Of a stretch of DNA of 16,469 bases, positions 6,951 to 14,845 are shown in pieces. Where the stretch lies: assembly GCA_012513395.1 (NCBI GenBank), contig JAAZCH010000338.1, positions 1 through 16,469 of the forward strand, written 5' to 3'. This DNA comes from Tissierellia bacterium. GTDB lineage: Bacteria; Bacillota_A; Clostridia; Tissierellales; Peptoniphilaceae. The stretch's first letter is position 1. Every line of letters starts with the position of its first letter. Below the pieces are notes generated by a model, which was not told where the DNA came from, did not search any database, and saw only the letters and a program-made list of their open reading frames with translations. Position numbers and translations under genes: made by a program.

Positions 6951-8366
6951 CTACTGTAATTTGGAAGCTTGCCATAAACGCTCCAATTCGCTTTTATCTA
7001 AAGCTTGAATATCTAAGCATTCTTCCTGGGCAGTCTCTTCCATTGTTTTAAACCTGTTAACAAATTTGTCACAAGCTTCCGTTAGTAAAAGTTCAGGTTC
7101 ATAACCTAAGTGATGACATAAATTTGCTACTGTAAATAATAAATCTCCCAATTCTTCTCTTAAAGCTTTGGGATCTTCCAGTGCTTCAATAACTTCATCA
7201 TATTCTTCTTTTACTTTACCTAAAATTTCTCCAGTTTCATTCCAATCAAATCCTATTCTCGTAACTTTATCTATAATTTTATAAGCTCGTATAGTTGATG
7301 GTAGTCCCCTGGAGTCGTTTAATCTTTCCCAAAAAGTATTAAAATTTCTTTGGGAGTATTTAATACTATCCCAATTTTGCAACACTTTAGCGCTTTTGTC
7401 AAGGTTTAAATCACCAAAAACGTGGGGATGACGCAAAATTAATTTTTTGCTTATGCCATTTATTACATTTATTATATTGAAGTCTCCATTTTCTTTAGCG
7501 ACTTGAGAATGCATTACTACTTGAAATAGCAAATCTCCTAATTCTTCTAATAGCCCTTCTGGATCTTCTTCATTAATCGCTTCTACGACCTCATAGGCTT
7601 CTTCTAGCAGGTCTTGACGCATGCTAGCATGAGTTTGTTCTATGTCCCATGGACATCCATCAGGACCTCTTAAAAAGTCAGATATTTCCACTAGACTTGA
7701 GAAATCGTATAAACCATCAGGCCTATGTATGAGTAAGGTAGTTTGGTGATTGGGTTTAATTCTTCTAGAGTAATTGCTCAATGAGTCTTGGTATATTTCT
7801 TCAGTTTTTAAGCCACCATCTTTTATGATAGAAAATTTAGTCTCCATTGGATATATTTCACTGATATTTAGGATAATCTCATCAAGTAAAAATTCGTTGT
7901 CAACTTCTTGTATTAGTAAATCAATAGAGAAATCCACTTTGAAATTATTATAGTCTTTTCCACTTATTGTTCTATAGCCATCAGTTACATAATTAATTCT
8001 GGAAAATACTAAATCTGCAAAGGATTGATTGTTTATGATTTCTAATTCTATATCCTTTTTTATCAGTAATTCTACAGATTTTTCCAACACAAATGGGCTC
8101 CCAGGAACTAAGTAAACAATATCTTCATTGATAGACTCTTTTAATAATTCTTCTACTATTTTTTCATCTACTTTTTCAATTGTGTCAGCACTATCATAAT
8201 ATTTATCCAAAAAAACAATTTCTTTTATTTCTTTTAATACATTAATTACTTCGTGCCGTTCAGTTCTAGAATATATTTTGTTATTGGAATTAATTATCTC
8301 TAATGCCTGTCCATTAATTTGTGTGAAGTCGCTTGAACCCATACCAATTACTATTATTTTGCCCAT
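6951..8366 (-). CDS. mazG: MazG-family nucleoside triphosphate pyrophosphohydrolase with N-terminal methylase-like domain (YabN type)
   Basis: This is a 471-aa two-part protein. Residues 1 to about 215 form a tetrapyrrole-methylase-like domain (GKIIVIGMGSSD at the start, VYLVPGSPFVLEKSVELL near 84-101). Two MazG all-alpha domains follow. The first has FLRGPDGCPWDIEQTHASMR (231-250), LLEEAYEVVEA (253-263) and EELGDLLFQ (274-282). The second has KEEYDEVIEAL (386-396) and REELGDLLF (403-411). Both retain the EExxE/ExxD metal ligands. MazG enzymes hydrolyse NTPs or dNTPs to monophosphates and PPi, which is viewed as house-cleaning of aberrant nucleotides; the methylase-like domain of this fusion has no settled function. 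ATG 8366 has GAGGTG just upstream and a strong promoter with a leader of about 11-14 nt. It is the first gene of the transcript through hup, rqcP, divIC and the S1 gene. Confidence 0.94.
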   Translation of the reverse strand: MGKIIVIGMGSSDFTQINGQALEIINSNNKIYSRTERHEVINVLKEIKEIVFLDKYYDSADTIEKVDEKIVEELLKESINEDIVYLVPGSPFVLEKSVELLIKKDIELEIINNQSFADLVFSRINYVTDGYRTISGKDYNNFKVDFSIDLLIQEVDNEFLLDEIILNISEIYPMETKFSIIKDGGLKTEEIYQDSLSNYSRRIKPNHQTTLLIHRPDGLYDFSSLVEISDFLRGPDGCPWDIEQTHASMRQDLLEEAYEVVEAINEEDPEGLLEELGDLLFQVVMHSQVAKENGDFNIINVINGISKKLILRHPHVFGDLNLDKSAKVLQNWDSIKYSQRNFNTFWERLNDSRGLPSTIRAYKIIDKVTRIGFDWNETGEILGKVKEEYDEVIEALEDPKALREELGDLLFTVANLCHHLGYEPELLLTEACDKFVNRFKTMEETAQEECLDIQALDKSELERLWQASKLQ

Positions 8367-8383
8367 TTGTCACCTCTATAGTA

Positions 8384-8412
8384 ATTCTATCCAATTAAAT
8401 ATCATTTGTCTA
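8384..8412 (-). promoter_or_regulatory. Sigma-A-type promoter of the mazG operon
   Basis: TAGACA (8412-8407, one mismatch to TTGACA) is 17 nt from TAGAAT (8389-8384, one mismatch to TATAAT). Transcription should start near 8377-8380, directly before the GAGGTG ribosome site (8376-8371), giving a leader of only about 11-14 nt before the mazG ATG. Confidence 0.75.
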
Positions 8413-8622
8413 TACAAAAGTGGAAAAAATTGGATAAAATGGACATTTATTCAAGCTTTTTAACACATCCCCTCAAATTTTTGATGATATATTGTGACTG
8501 ATTATAAAATTTATTTATTATCCCTGATCTCAATAAAAATCATCATTTAAATAAATTGTAAATTTAAAAACTTGATCAATATCTACGTTTTAGTTACATC
8601 AGTATTATTAAAAAAAGCAAAT
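8413..8622. other. AT-rich non-coding stretch between mazG promoter and prsA terminator
   Basis: I see no coding region, tRNA, repeat or clear regulatory motif in these roughly 210 bases. The sequence is very AT-rich with stops in all frames. In spore-forming relatives this neighbourhood, between prsA/mfd and mazG, normally holds spoVT and often spoVB, so it may be a decayed remnant. No residual protein similarity is visible to me. Confidence 0.5.
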
Positions 8623-8651
8623 AAAAAAGTTCGACTCTACTAGCCGAACTT
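8623..8651 (-). terminator. Intrinsic terminator of prsA
   Basis: In the transcript a 10-bp stem (AAGTTCGGCT with AGTCGAACTT, one G-U pair) closes an AGUAG loop and runs into UUUUUU followed by AUUUG. It begins 9 nt after the prsA stop. This is a textbook rho-independent terminator and isolates prsA from mazG. Confidence 0.9.
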
Positions 8652-8660
8652 AATCATTTT

Positions 8661-9698
8661 TTATGGTTTTTTTGTTTCGCCTTCTGCTGGTGCTTCTTCT
8701 GTTGTTTCTTCTGGTACTTCTTCAACAGGTGCATTGGCTTTTTGTTCTTCTAAATATTTTTTAATGGATTCTGGTTCTTTAGAAAGGTCTATGTGCTTTT
8801 GAACTTTTGCTTTCTTTTCTAGAGCTTCCATTTCTTCTAAGAATTTTTGTCCTTGTAAAGCTTTTACAATATCATCTTTGAAATCTTCAACAGAACTTTT
8901 CTTTCCTGTTACTTCAATTATATGGAATCCAAATTGAGTTTGAATAGGTTCAGATACTTCCCCTACTTCTGCTCCAAATACAAAGGTATCAAATTCTTCT
9001 ACCATAGCACCTTGAGCGAAATATCCTAGATCTCCACCTTGAACAGCTGAGCCTGGATCTTGAGATAATTCCATAGCTAATTCTGCAAAGTCTTCACCAT
9101 TTTCCAGTCTCTTTAGAACATTGTTAGCTTCTTCTTCAGTTTCAACTAGAATGTGTCTTGCTTCAGCTTCGTTCATATAGTCTTGATTTTCTTCAAAGAA
9201 TTTTTGGATTTCTTCATCGGAAATTTCATATTCTGCCATCTTTTTATTTCTAAATTCTGTGATGGTAATATTGTCTTTAATTATACTTTTGTATTGTTCT
9301 TCGCTAATTCCTAAAGATTCCAATGTTGTTGCAAATTGTTCTTCACCAGAATATTCTTTTTCTGTTGCAATTTGCTCATCAGTTATAGCATCAATATCAC
9401 CTAAATCTGCATCTTTTGCAGCATTTAAAACCACTTGGTTAGAAATTAGATTGTCTAAAATATTTGTTCTAACTACTTCTCCAGTAGTTCTACCCAGTTT
9501 GTCATTTTGTTGTTCTAATGCTTCTTCACCCATTTGACTTACAAGACTTTCCCTTTGTATTTTATAATACAAATCGAATGTTTCTTGGGGGATATCTACG
9601 CCATCAACTGTTGCAACTGCTCCACTTTTTCCTCCGCCGCATCCTGTTAATAATAGGGCAAAGGCCATCATTGTAATTAATATTTTTTTCTTATTCAT
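8661..9698 (-). CDS. prsA: Foldase lipoprotein, parvulin-type peptidyl-prolyl isomerase (PrsA/SurA-like)
   Basis: This is a 345-aa secreted lipoprotein that would help exported proteins fold at the membrane-wall interface. A basic N-terminus (MNKKK) and hydrophobic stretch end in the lipobox LTGC with lipidated Cys20. An N-terminal SurA-like chaperone region (about 25-175) is helix-rich. The parvulin rotamase domain spans about 178-267, starting [17 protein letters not shown] and including [20 protein letters not shown] and FGFHIIEV. A Glu/Pro/Ala-rich acidic tail occupies about 322-345 and looks unstructured. ATG 9698 has GGAGAG upstream, with a good extended -10 promoter before it and a strong terminator after it, so it appears monocistronic. 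Family membership is firm; whether it is a true functional equivalent of B. subtilis PrsA is inferred. Confidence 0.93.
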   Translation of the reverse strand: MNKKKILITMMAFALLLTGCGGGKSGAVATVDGVDIPQETFDLYYKIQRESLVSQMGEEALEQQNDKLGRTTGEVVRTNILDNLISNQVVLNAAKDADLGDIDAITDEQIATEKEYSGEEQFATTLESLGISEEQYKSIIKDNITITEFRNKKMAEYEISDEEIQKFFEENQDYMNEAEARHILVETEEEANNVLKRLENGEDFAELAMELSQDPGSAVQGGDLGYFAQGAMVEEFDTFVFGAEVGEVSEPIQTQFGFHIIEVTGKKSSVEDFKDDIVKALQGQKFLEEMEALEKKAKVQKHIDLSKEPESIKKYLEEQKANAPVEEVPEETTEEAPAEGETKKP

Positions 9699-9725
9699 TA
9701 AACTCTCCTTTTCGAAGTCTAAAGT

Positions 9726-9755
9726 ATTATATCATATTTTTTTCAAATATTGCAA
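9726..9755 (-). promoter_or_regulatory. Extended -10 promoter of prsA
   Basis: A consensus TATAAT (9731-9726) preceded by TGA gives the TGnTATAAT extended -10. TTGCAA (9755-9750) is 18 nt upstream as the -35. It lies in the 71-nt gap between the mfd stop and the prsA start, with a leader of about 20 nt. Confidence 0.75.
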
Positions 9756-9769
9756 TTTTAACTAAATTA

Positions 9770-12700
9770 TCAACTAATATTCTCTAATAATTCTTTTATC
9801 TCTAACAATGGATATTTTTTTGGTGAAAAACTAAACTCTTTTACTCCACTGAAATTAAACTGGACTCGGCTTCCATAATTATTTATAAGCTCGTTTAAGT
9901 TTTTGAGTTCCACATCTCTATCTTCAAAGAATTTAAATTTCACCAAATCTTTATTTCCGCTTATGGACTCTATTCCAATTTCATTGGCCATAAATTTCAC
10001 TTGGGATACATCCAAAAGATTGTTTACAGATTCGGGAATATCTCCATACCTATCAATAGCCTCTTCCAAAAGCTCAGAGTAATCATCATCGTTTTCAATT
10101 ATGGAAATCTTCTTATAAAATTCTAATCTTTGGTTTTCATCTTCTATATATGTTCCTGGTATATAGGCTTCCACATTTAAATCTATAGTGGTTTCATTTA
10201 CATCTTTTATCTCTTCGCCTTTTAATTTTCTCATAGCAATTTCTAAATAGGATAAATACATATCGTATCCGATTGAATTAATATGTCCGTGTTGTTGAGA
10301 ACCCAGTACATTCCCGGCACCTCTTATTTCCAAATCCCTAAGAGCAATTTTATATCCTGATCCAAATTCTGTAAATTCCTTGATTGCCATTAATCTCTTT
10401 TCTGATATTTCACTTAATTGTTTGTCTTTTCTATATGTGAAATAAGCATATGCTATTCGATTCGATCTGCCTACTCGACCTCTCAATTGATAAAGCTGAG
10501 ATAGTCCAAAGTGATCAGCATCATATATTATTATTGTATTGACATTTGGTATATCCAAACCAGTTTCAATTATTGTTGTACAAAGTAGAACATCGCTTTC
10601 TTTTTCCAAAAAAGATATAAATGTATCTTCCAATGCTCTCTCGCCCATTTGGCCATGAGCTATGGTGATTCTCGCTTCTGGAACTAGTTCTTGAAGTTTA
10701 GCAGCCATTGATTCGATATCACTTACTTTGTTATAAAGGAAGTAAACTTGTCCTTTCCTGTCTATTTCTCGAAGTATGGCTTCCCTCACCATACCTGAGT
10801 TAAACTCAGCGACATATGTCTGCACAGGAAACCTTTCTTCCGGTGGTTCTTCTATTACTGACATATTTCTAATGCCTACCATGGACATTTGCAAGGTTCT
10901 GGGAATTGGAGTAGCTGTAAGTGTCAAAGTATCGACATTTTCTTTAAGCATCTTTAATGTCTCTTTGTGCCTAACGCCGAATCGTTGTTCTTCATCAATT
11001 ATCAATAGTCCCAAATCTTTAAATTTCACGTCTTTTGATAGAAGCCTGTGAGTTCCTATTACTATATCTACTTGACCTTTTCCTAGACTTTTAATACTTT
11101 CCTTTATTTCATTTTTGGTTCTAAATCTACTTAGGATAGCTACATTAACAGGAAAATCTCTAAACCTTTCTATCATAGTATTGTAGTGTTGTTGAGCAAG
11201 TATAGTAGTGGGTACTAAAAATGCCACTTGTTTTCCGTCCATAACAGCTTTAAAAGCAGCTCTTAGTGCTACTTCAGTTTTTCCATATCCTACATCAGCA
11301 CACAAAAGCCTATCCATGGGAGTTTGTGCTTCCATATCTTCTTTTATTTCAATAGTTGAACTAAGTTGCCCATCGGTTTCTTGATAGGGAAAAGCATCTT
11401 CGAATTGCCTTTGCCACAGTGAGTCTTCTGAAAATTTGTATCCTACTTTGGCTTCCCTGGAAGCATACAATTCTATTAACTCATCTGCCATATCGTCGAT
11501 GGAGCGCTTTGCTTTATACTTGACTTTATTCCATTCAACACTATCCAATTTGTGAACCTTAGGAGTCGATTCTCCAGCACCTACGTATTTGTGTAGCAGT
11601 CCTAATTGGTCAGTGGGAATATAAAGTCTATCAGCTCCCCTATACTGGATTAAAATAAAATCCCTAATATTGCCTTGAATTTCTAATTGTTCAGTTCCTT
11701 GGTATATGCCAACTCCATGATTTTCATGGACTACATAACTTCCTACTTCTATGTCAGAAAAATCGGTAATACCTGGTGTCTTCTTTTTTTTCTTAGATTT
11801 TTCTTTTTTAACATTTCCATATATTTCTCTATGACTAATAATAGAAAATTTTATATCAGAATATTCAAATCCGTTTCGAATAGAGCTATCCAATATGAGC
11901 ACCTGACCAGATTTAATCTCTTGATCTAAATCTTCGACTATAGTAGCGGATATTTCCATTTCTAAAAGAGCATTTTTAAGTCTTTCTAATCTTTCCCTTC
12001 CATCGACTAAGATAGCTATTTTATATCCTCTATATTGATATCTTTGTATTTCTTCTTTAAATATATCCATTCTTCCATTATAGGAAGTAGATGGCTTCAT
12101 TCTAAAAGTTACAATAGAATTGGGTTTAAAGTATTTATTATCTCTTAAAATATTGCTAAAAGTAATCTTGGTGTTTTGTTTAATTTTTTCTATTATATTT
12201 TCATATTCAAAAAAACTATTTTCGTGGGAAAATAAAACTTCTCCTGCCATTAATAAATCAGAAAATCTGTGTTTAAAATCCTTATCTTGTTCACTAATTT
12301 TTTCTTCAATTCTCCTGGGTTCATCAATGAAAATTAAGGTTTCATCGTCTCCATAGTCGATTATAGAATTCAAGTCATTACTGTCTATATATGGAATTAG
12401 AAGGTCTAGATTTCTAATATGGAGATTTCCTTCCAATCGACCAATTATCTCGCCAAATTTCTCATTTAATCTCCTGAGTATACCTTCATCTTTTATTTTT
12501 GTAGAATTCAAATCTCCTACTAGATTATTAACTAATGAGTTTATTTTTTCTTCTAGTAGTATATTTTCCATGGCTGGAGAAATTTCTATAAACTCACAAT
12601 TTTCTATGGATCTTTGGCTTTTGGGATCGAAAATCCTAATGGAATCTATTTCATTGTCGAATAGTTCAATCCTATAAGGATATTCGTGTATTGGAGAAAA

Positions 12701-13246
12701 AACGTCTATTATGCCGCCCCTAATAGAAAATTGTCCCTTTCCTTCTACGCTAAATACATTTTCATATCCTGACTTTACCAATATTTGAGAAAATTCTTCC
12801 ACGTCAATTTTATCTGATAAATCCACATAATAGCTGTTTTTATCAAATATTTCTTTGCTCATTATTTTATTTAAACAAGCTTCTACTGTGGTTACAATTA
12901 TTGCATCTTTGTGTATCAAGTTCCACATGGCTTCTACTTGTCGATTTTGTGAGTCCAAAGATCTAGCGATGCTGTTATAAAAAAAATCTTCTTTTTTAGG
13001 AAAGAAAAACACATTCTCTACGTTCAAATTTTTTAAATCTTCATATATTTTTTTCCCTCTGTTTTCATCATAGGTAATAATTATCTTTTTTCTAGGAACA
13101 TGGAAATTAACAGAATATAGAAAGTGTCCTAGACCTTCTTCAATTATTCCATTTACTGAAATTACGGATTTTTTCCTTTTTATATCGTCTATGAGATTTT
13201 CGTATGATCCCATCGTCATTAATGTGTCAGCTAAAAAATTCTTCAA
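9770..13246 (-). CDS. mfd: Transcription-repair coupling factor Mfd
   Basis: Mfd is a DNA translocase that removes RNA polymerase stalled at lesions and recruits UvrA. The UvrB-like N-terminal module includes FSIRGGIIDVFSP (173-185). A Lys-rich linker (about 480-490) leads to the CarD-like RNA-polymerase interaction domain (VGSYVVHENHGVGIY, 501-515, through YIPTDQ). The superfamily 2 motor has Walker A ADVGYGKT (650-657), DEEQRFG (751-757), TATPIPRTLQMS (777-788) and QLRGRVGRS (920-928). The translocation-motif region follows around LRDLEIRGAGNVLG (969-982), then the C-terminal autoinhibitory domain. Length is 1158 aa, normal. The start is TTG 13246 with GGTGG (13255-13251) 4 nt upstream; the next ATGs in frame lack ribosome sites. 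It follows pth after a 52-nt gap that contains a hairpin. Confidence 0.97.
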   Translation of the reverse strand: MKNFLADTLMTMGSYENLIDDIKRKKSVISVNGIIEEGLGHFLYSVNFHVPRKKIIITYDENRGKKIYEDLKNLNVENVFFFPKKEDFFYNSIARSLDSQNRQVEAMWNLIHKDAIIVTTVEACLNKIMSKEIFDKNSYYVDLSDKIDVEEFSQILVKSGYENVFSVEGKGQFSIRGGIIDVFSPIHEYPYRIELFDNEIDSIRIFDPKSQRSIENCEFIEISPAMENILLEEKINSLVNNLVGDLNSTKIKDEGILRRLNEKFGEIIGRLEGNLHIRNLDLLIPYIDSNDLNSIIDYGDDETLIFIDEPRRIEEKISEQDKDFKHRFSDLLMAGEVLFSHENSFFEYENIIEKIKQNTKITFSNILRDNKYFKPNSIVTFRMKPSTSYNGRMDIFKEEIQRYQYRGYKIAILVDGRERLERLKNALLEMEISATIVEDLDQEIKSGQVLILDSSIRNGFEYSDIKFSIISHREIYGNVKKEKSKKKKKTPGITDFSDIEVGSYVVHENHGVGIYQGTEQLEIQGNIRDFILIQYRGADRLYIPTDQLGLLHKYVGAGESTPKVHKLDSVEWNKVKYKAKRSIDDMADELIELYASREAKVGYKFSEDSLWQRQFEDAFPYQETDGQLSSTIEIKEDMEAQTPMDRLLCADVGYGKTEVALRAAFKAVMDGKQVAFLVPTTILAQQHYNTMIERFRDFPVNVAILSRFRTKNEIKESIKSLGKGQVDIVIGTHRLLSKDVKFKDLGLLIIDEEQRFGVRHKETLKMLKENVDTLTLTATPIPRTLQMSMVGIRNMSVIEEPPEERFPVQTYVAEFNSGMVREAILREIDRKGQVYFLYNKVSDIESMAAKLQELVPEARITIAHGQMGERALEDTFISFLEKESDVLLCTTIIETGLDIPNVNTIIIYDADHFGLSQLYQLRGRVGRSNRIAYAYFTYRKDKQLSEISEKRLMAIKEFTEFGSGYKIALRDLEIRGAGNVLGSQQHGHINSIGYDMYLSYLEIAMRKLKGEEIKDVNETTIDLNVEAYIPGTYIEDENQRLEFYKKISIIENDDDYSELLEEAIDRYGDIPESVNNLLDVSQVKFMANEIGIESISGNKDLVKFKFFEDRDVELKNLNELINNYGSRVQFNFSGVKEFSFSPKKYPLLEIKELLENIS

Positions 13247-13272
13247 TTCTCCACCGCTTTTCTAATCTATCC

Positions 13273-13300
13273 AAAAGAGAACAACTGAAATTGTTCTCTT
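13273..13300 (-). terminator. Hairpin between pth and mfd (partial terminator or processing site)
   Basis: AAGAGAACAA pairs perfectly with TTGTTCTCTT (10 bp) around a 6-nt loop, beginning at the pth stop codon. U-residues extend from the stem for only two more bases before GG. The helix is stable but the U-tract is short, and only about 27 nt separate it from the mfd TTG, leaving no room for a normal promoter. It probably attenuates or processes rather than fully stops the transcript. Confidence 0.55.
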
Positions 13301-13871
13301 AATCTTTTTTTCTAATATTATATTTATTCATAGCTACATCGATACCTTGGGATGCAAATGTCAAAGCAGCTTCGCCAGCATTTTTTGTAGCTATATCAAT
13401 ATCTTCAATTTCTTCTTTAGAAAATGCAGATAGTACAAAATTTGCTAAATCTTGTGCCTCATGTTTTTGGCCTACTCCTATTCGTATCCTTGGAAATTGA
13501 TCTGATTGGATTTGGGAAATGATGGACTTCATTCCATTATGGCTTCCACCACTGCCCTTCATACGAATTCTCACATCTCCAAATTGAATGTCCACATCAT
13601 CATAAATTACAATGATATCCTCTGGTTCTAACTTATAAAAATTCATCAATTCCCTTACAGCTTCTCCACTTCTATTCATATAAGTTTGGGGTTTTACTAA
13701 TAATATCTTTTCCCCTTTGTAGTTGAAGTCTGTAAAAACTGATTTGAATTTTATTTTGTTCACTGTAATATTTAGCATATTGGACAATTGATCAATGGCC
13801 ATAAATCCTACGTTGTGTCTAGTTCTTTGGTAATCCTTACCTGGATTTCCCAGTCCTATTATTGCCTTCAT
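13299..13871 (-). CDS. pth: Peptidyl-tRNA hydrolase
   Basis: Pth cleaves the ester bond of peptidyl-tRNAs that drop off ribosomes, recycling the tRNA. It has the complete catalytic set: GLGNPG with Asn9, the catalytic base His19 in TRHNVGF, KPQTYMN (60-66), YDDVD with Asp92, and KGSGGSHNG (105-113) with Asn112. Length is 190 aa, typical. ATG 13871 gives the canonical MKAIIGLGNPG opening. It lies only 3 nt after the prs stop, with a weak ribosome site (GGAT) inside the end of prs, so translation is probably coupled. Its stop codon is the first base pair region of a strong hairpin that separates it from mfd. The pth-mfd pairing is conserved across Firmicutes. Confidence 0.98.
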   Translation of the reverse strand: MKAIIGLGNPGKDYQRTRHNVGFMAIDQLSNMLNITVNKIKFKSVFTDFNYKGEKILLVKPQTYMNRSGEAVRELMNFYKLEPEDIIVIYDDVDIQFGDVRIRMKGSGGSHNGMKSIISQIQSDQFPRIRIGVGQKHEAQDLANFVLSAFSKEEIEDIDIATKNAGEAALTFASQGIDVAMNKYNIRKKD

Positions 13872-13874
13872 TTA

Positions 13875-14831
13875 TTATCCGAAAATCACACTTATAGACT
13901 CATTGTTGTGAATTCTATCGATTGCCTGAGCTATAAGATCTCCCACAGTAACTATTTTAATTTTATCTTGTTTGTTTTCTTCTGGCTGATTAATTGTATC
14001 TGTAATTACAAATTCCTCAATGACAGAATCTTGTATTCTTTGGACTGCATTATCACTTAGAACCCCATGAGTTGCAGCACCATATACTTTTTTCGCTCCA
14101 CGTTTTGCTAAAACCTCAGCCGCTTTACAAATAGTTCCACCGGTATCGATAATGTCGTCAACTAAAATGACATTTTTTCCTTCAATATCTCCTATGACAT
14201 TCATTACTTCATTTTCATTAGGTCTTGGTCTGAGCTTTTCTATAATTGCTATTGGTAATTTTAAATAGTTGGCAAATTTTCTAGTACGAGTAACTCCACC
14301 TAAATCAGGTGATACTACTACAAAATCAGGGTCCTCTTTTACGTATTCTTTAAAGTAGTTTGAAAGTTTTTCTAAAGCAGACAAATGATCAACAGGAATG
14401 TTAAAGTACCCTTGTATCTGCCCTGCGTGAAGGTCCATAGTAACTACTCTATCTGCACCCGCTACAGTTAACAAATCTGCTACTAATTTAGCTGTGATAG
14501 GTTCTCTAGCCTTAGTTTTGCGATCTTGCCTAGCATAACCATAGTAAGGAACTACTGCGTTTATTCTGCCTGCTGATGCTCTTTTTAAAGCATCAATCAG
14601 TATCAATAATTCCATCAAATTGTCATTTACTGGCGTGCTTGTAGGTTGGATTACAAATACATCGGCTCCCCTAGCAGAATTTCCAATATTAAGATTAATC
14701 TCGCCATCTTTAAAGTGTTTTACTTCCGTATCTCCCAAAGTAACTCCCAAATGATCACAAATACTTTCTGCCAAAGGAATATTTGAATTCCCTGAAATAA
14801 TACTCAGTTGCCCATACCCAATATTTTTCAT
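13875..14831 (-). CDS. prs: Ribose-phosphate pyrophosphokinase (PRPP synthase)
   Basis: The enzyme transfers pyrophosphate from ATP to ribose 5-phosphate, giving PRPP for purine, pyrimidine, NAD, histidine and tryptophan synthesis. Class I features, numbered from the chosen start, are FKDGEINLNI (40-49), the flexible loop YYGYARQDRK (96-105), TMDLHAGQIQGYF (131-143) with catalytic His135, VVSPDLGGVTRTRK (172-185) and the PRPP-binding loop VLVDDIIDTGGT (222-233). ATG 14831 is chosen because AGGAGG (14843-14838) is 6 nt upstream and gives 318 aa, the normal length. An in-frame GTG at 14849 would place that ribosome site inside the gene and overlap glmU. glmU-prs-pth is a standard order. The PRPP product feeds the hpt enzyme encoded downstream. 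Confidence 0.97.
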   Translation of the reverse strand: MKNIGYGQLSIISGNSNIPLAESICDHLGVTLGDTEVKHFKDGEINLNIGNSARGADVFVIQPTSTPVNDNLMELLILIDALKRASAGRINAVVPYYGYARQDRKTKAREPITAKLVADLLTVAGADRVVTMDLHAGQIQGYFNIPVDHLSALEKLSNYFKEYVKEDPDFVVVSPDLGGVTRTRKFANYLKLPIAIIEKLRPRPNENEVMNVIGDIEGKNVILVDDIIDTGGTICKAAEVLAKRGAKKVYGAATHGVLSDNAVQRIQDSVIEEFVITDTINQPEENKQDKIKIVTVGDLIAQAIDRIHNNESISVIFG

Positions 14832-14837
14832 TAACGT

Positions 14838-14843
14838 CCTCCT
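14838..14843 (-). promoter_or_regulatory. Ribosome binding site that fixes the prs start
   Basis: A perfect AGGAGG sits 6 nt before the ATG at 14831 and just after the glmU stop. The upstream in-frame GTG at 14849 lacks such a site. Confidence 0.85.
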
Positions 14844-14845
14844 GG

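Noticed and set aside
12120..12356. Plus-strand frame with hydrophobic stretch inside mfd
   Set aside because: The hydrophobicity is an artefact of reading Lys/Glu/Asn codons in antisense; mfd is intact across this region.
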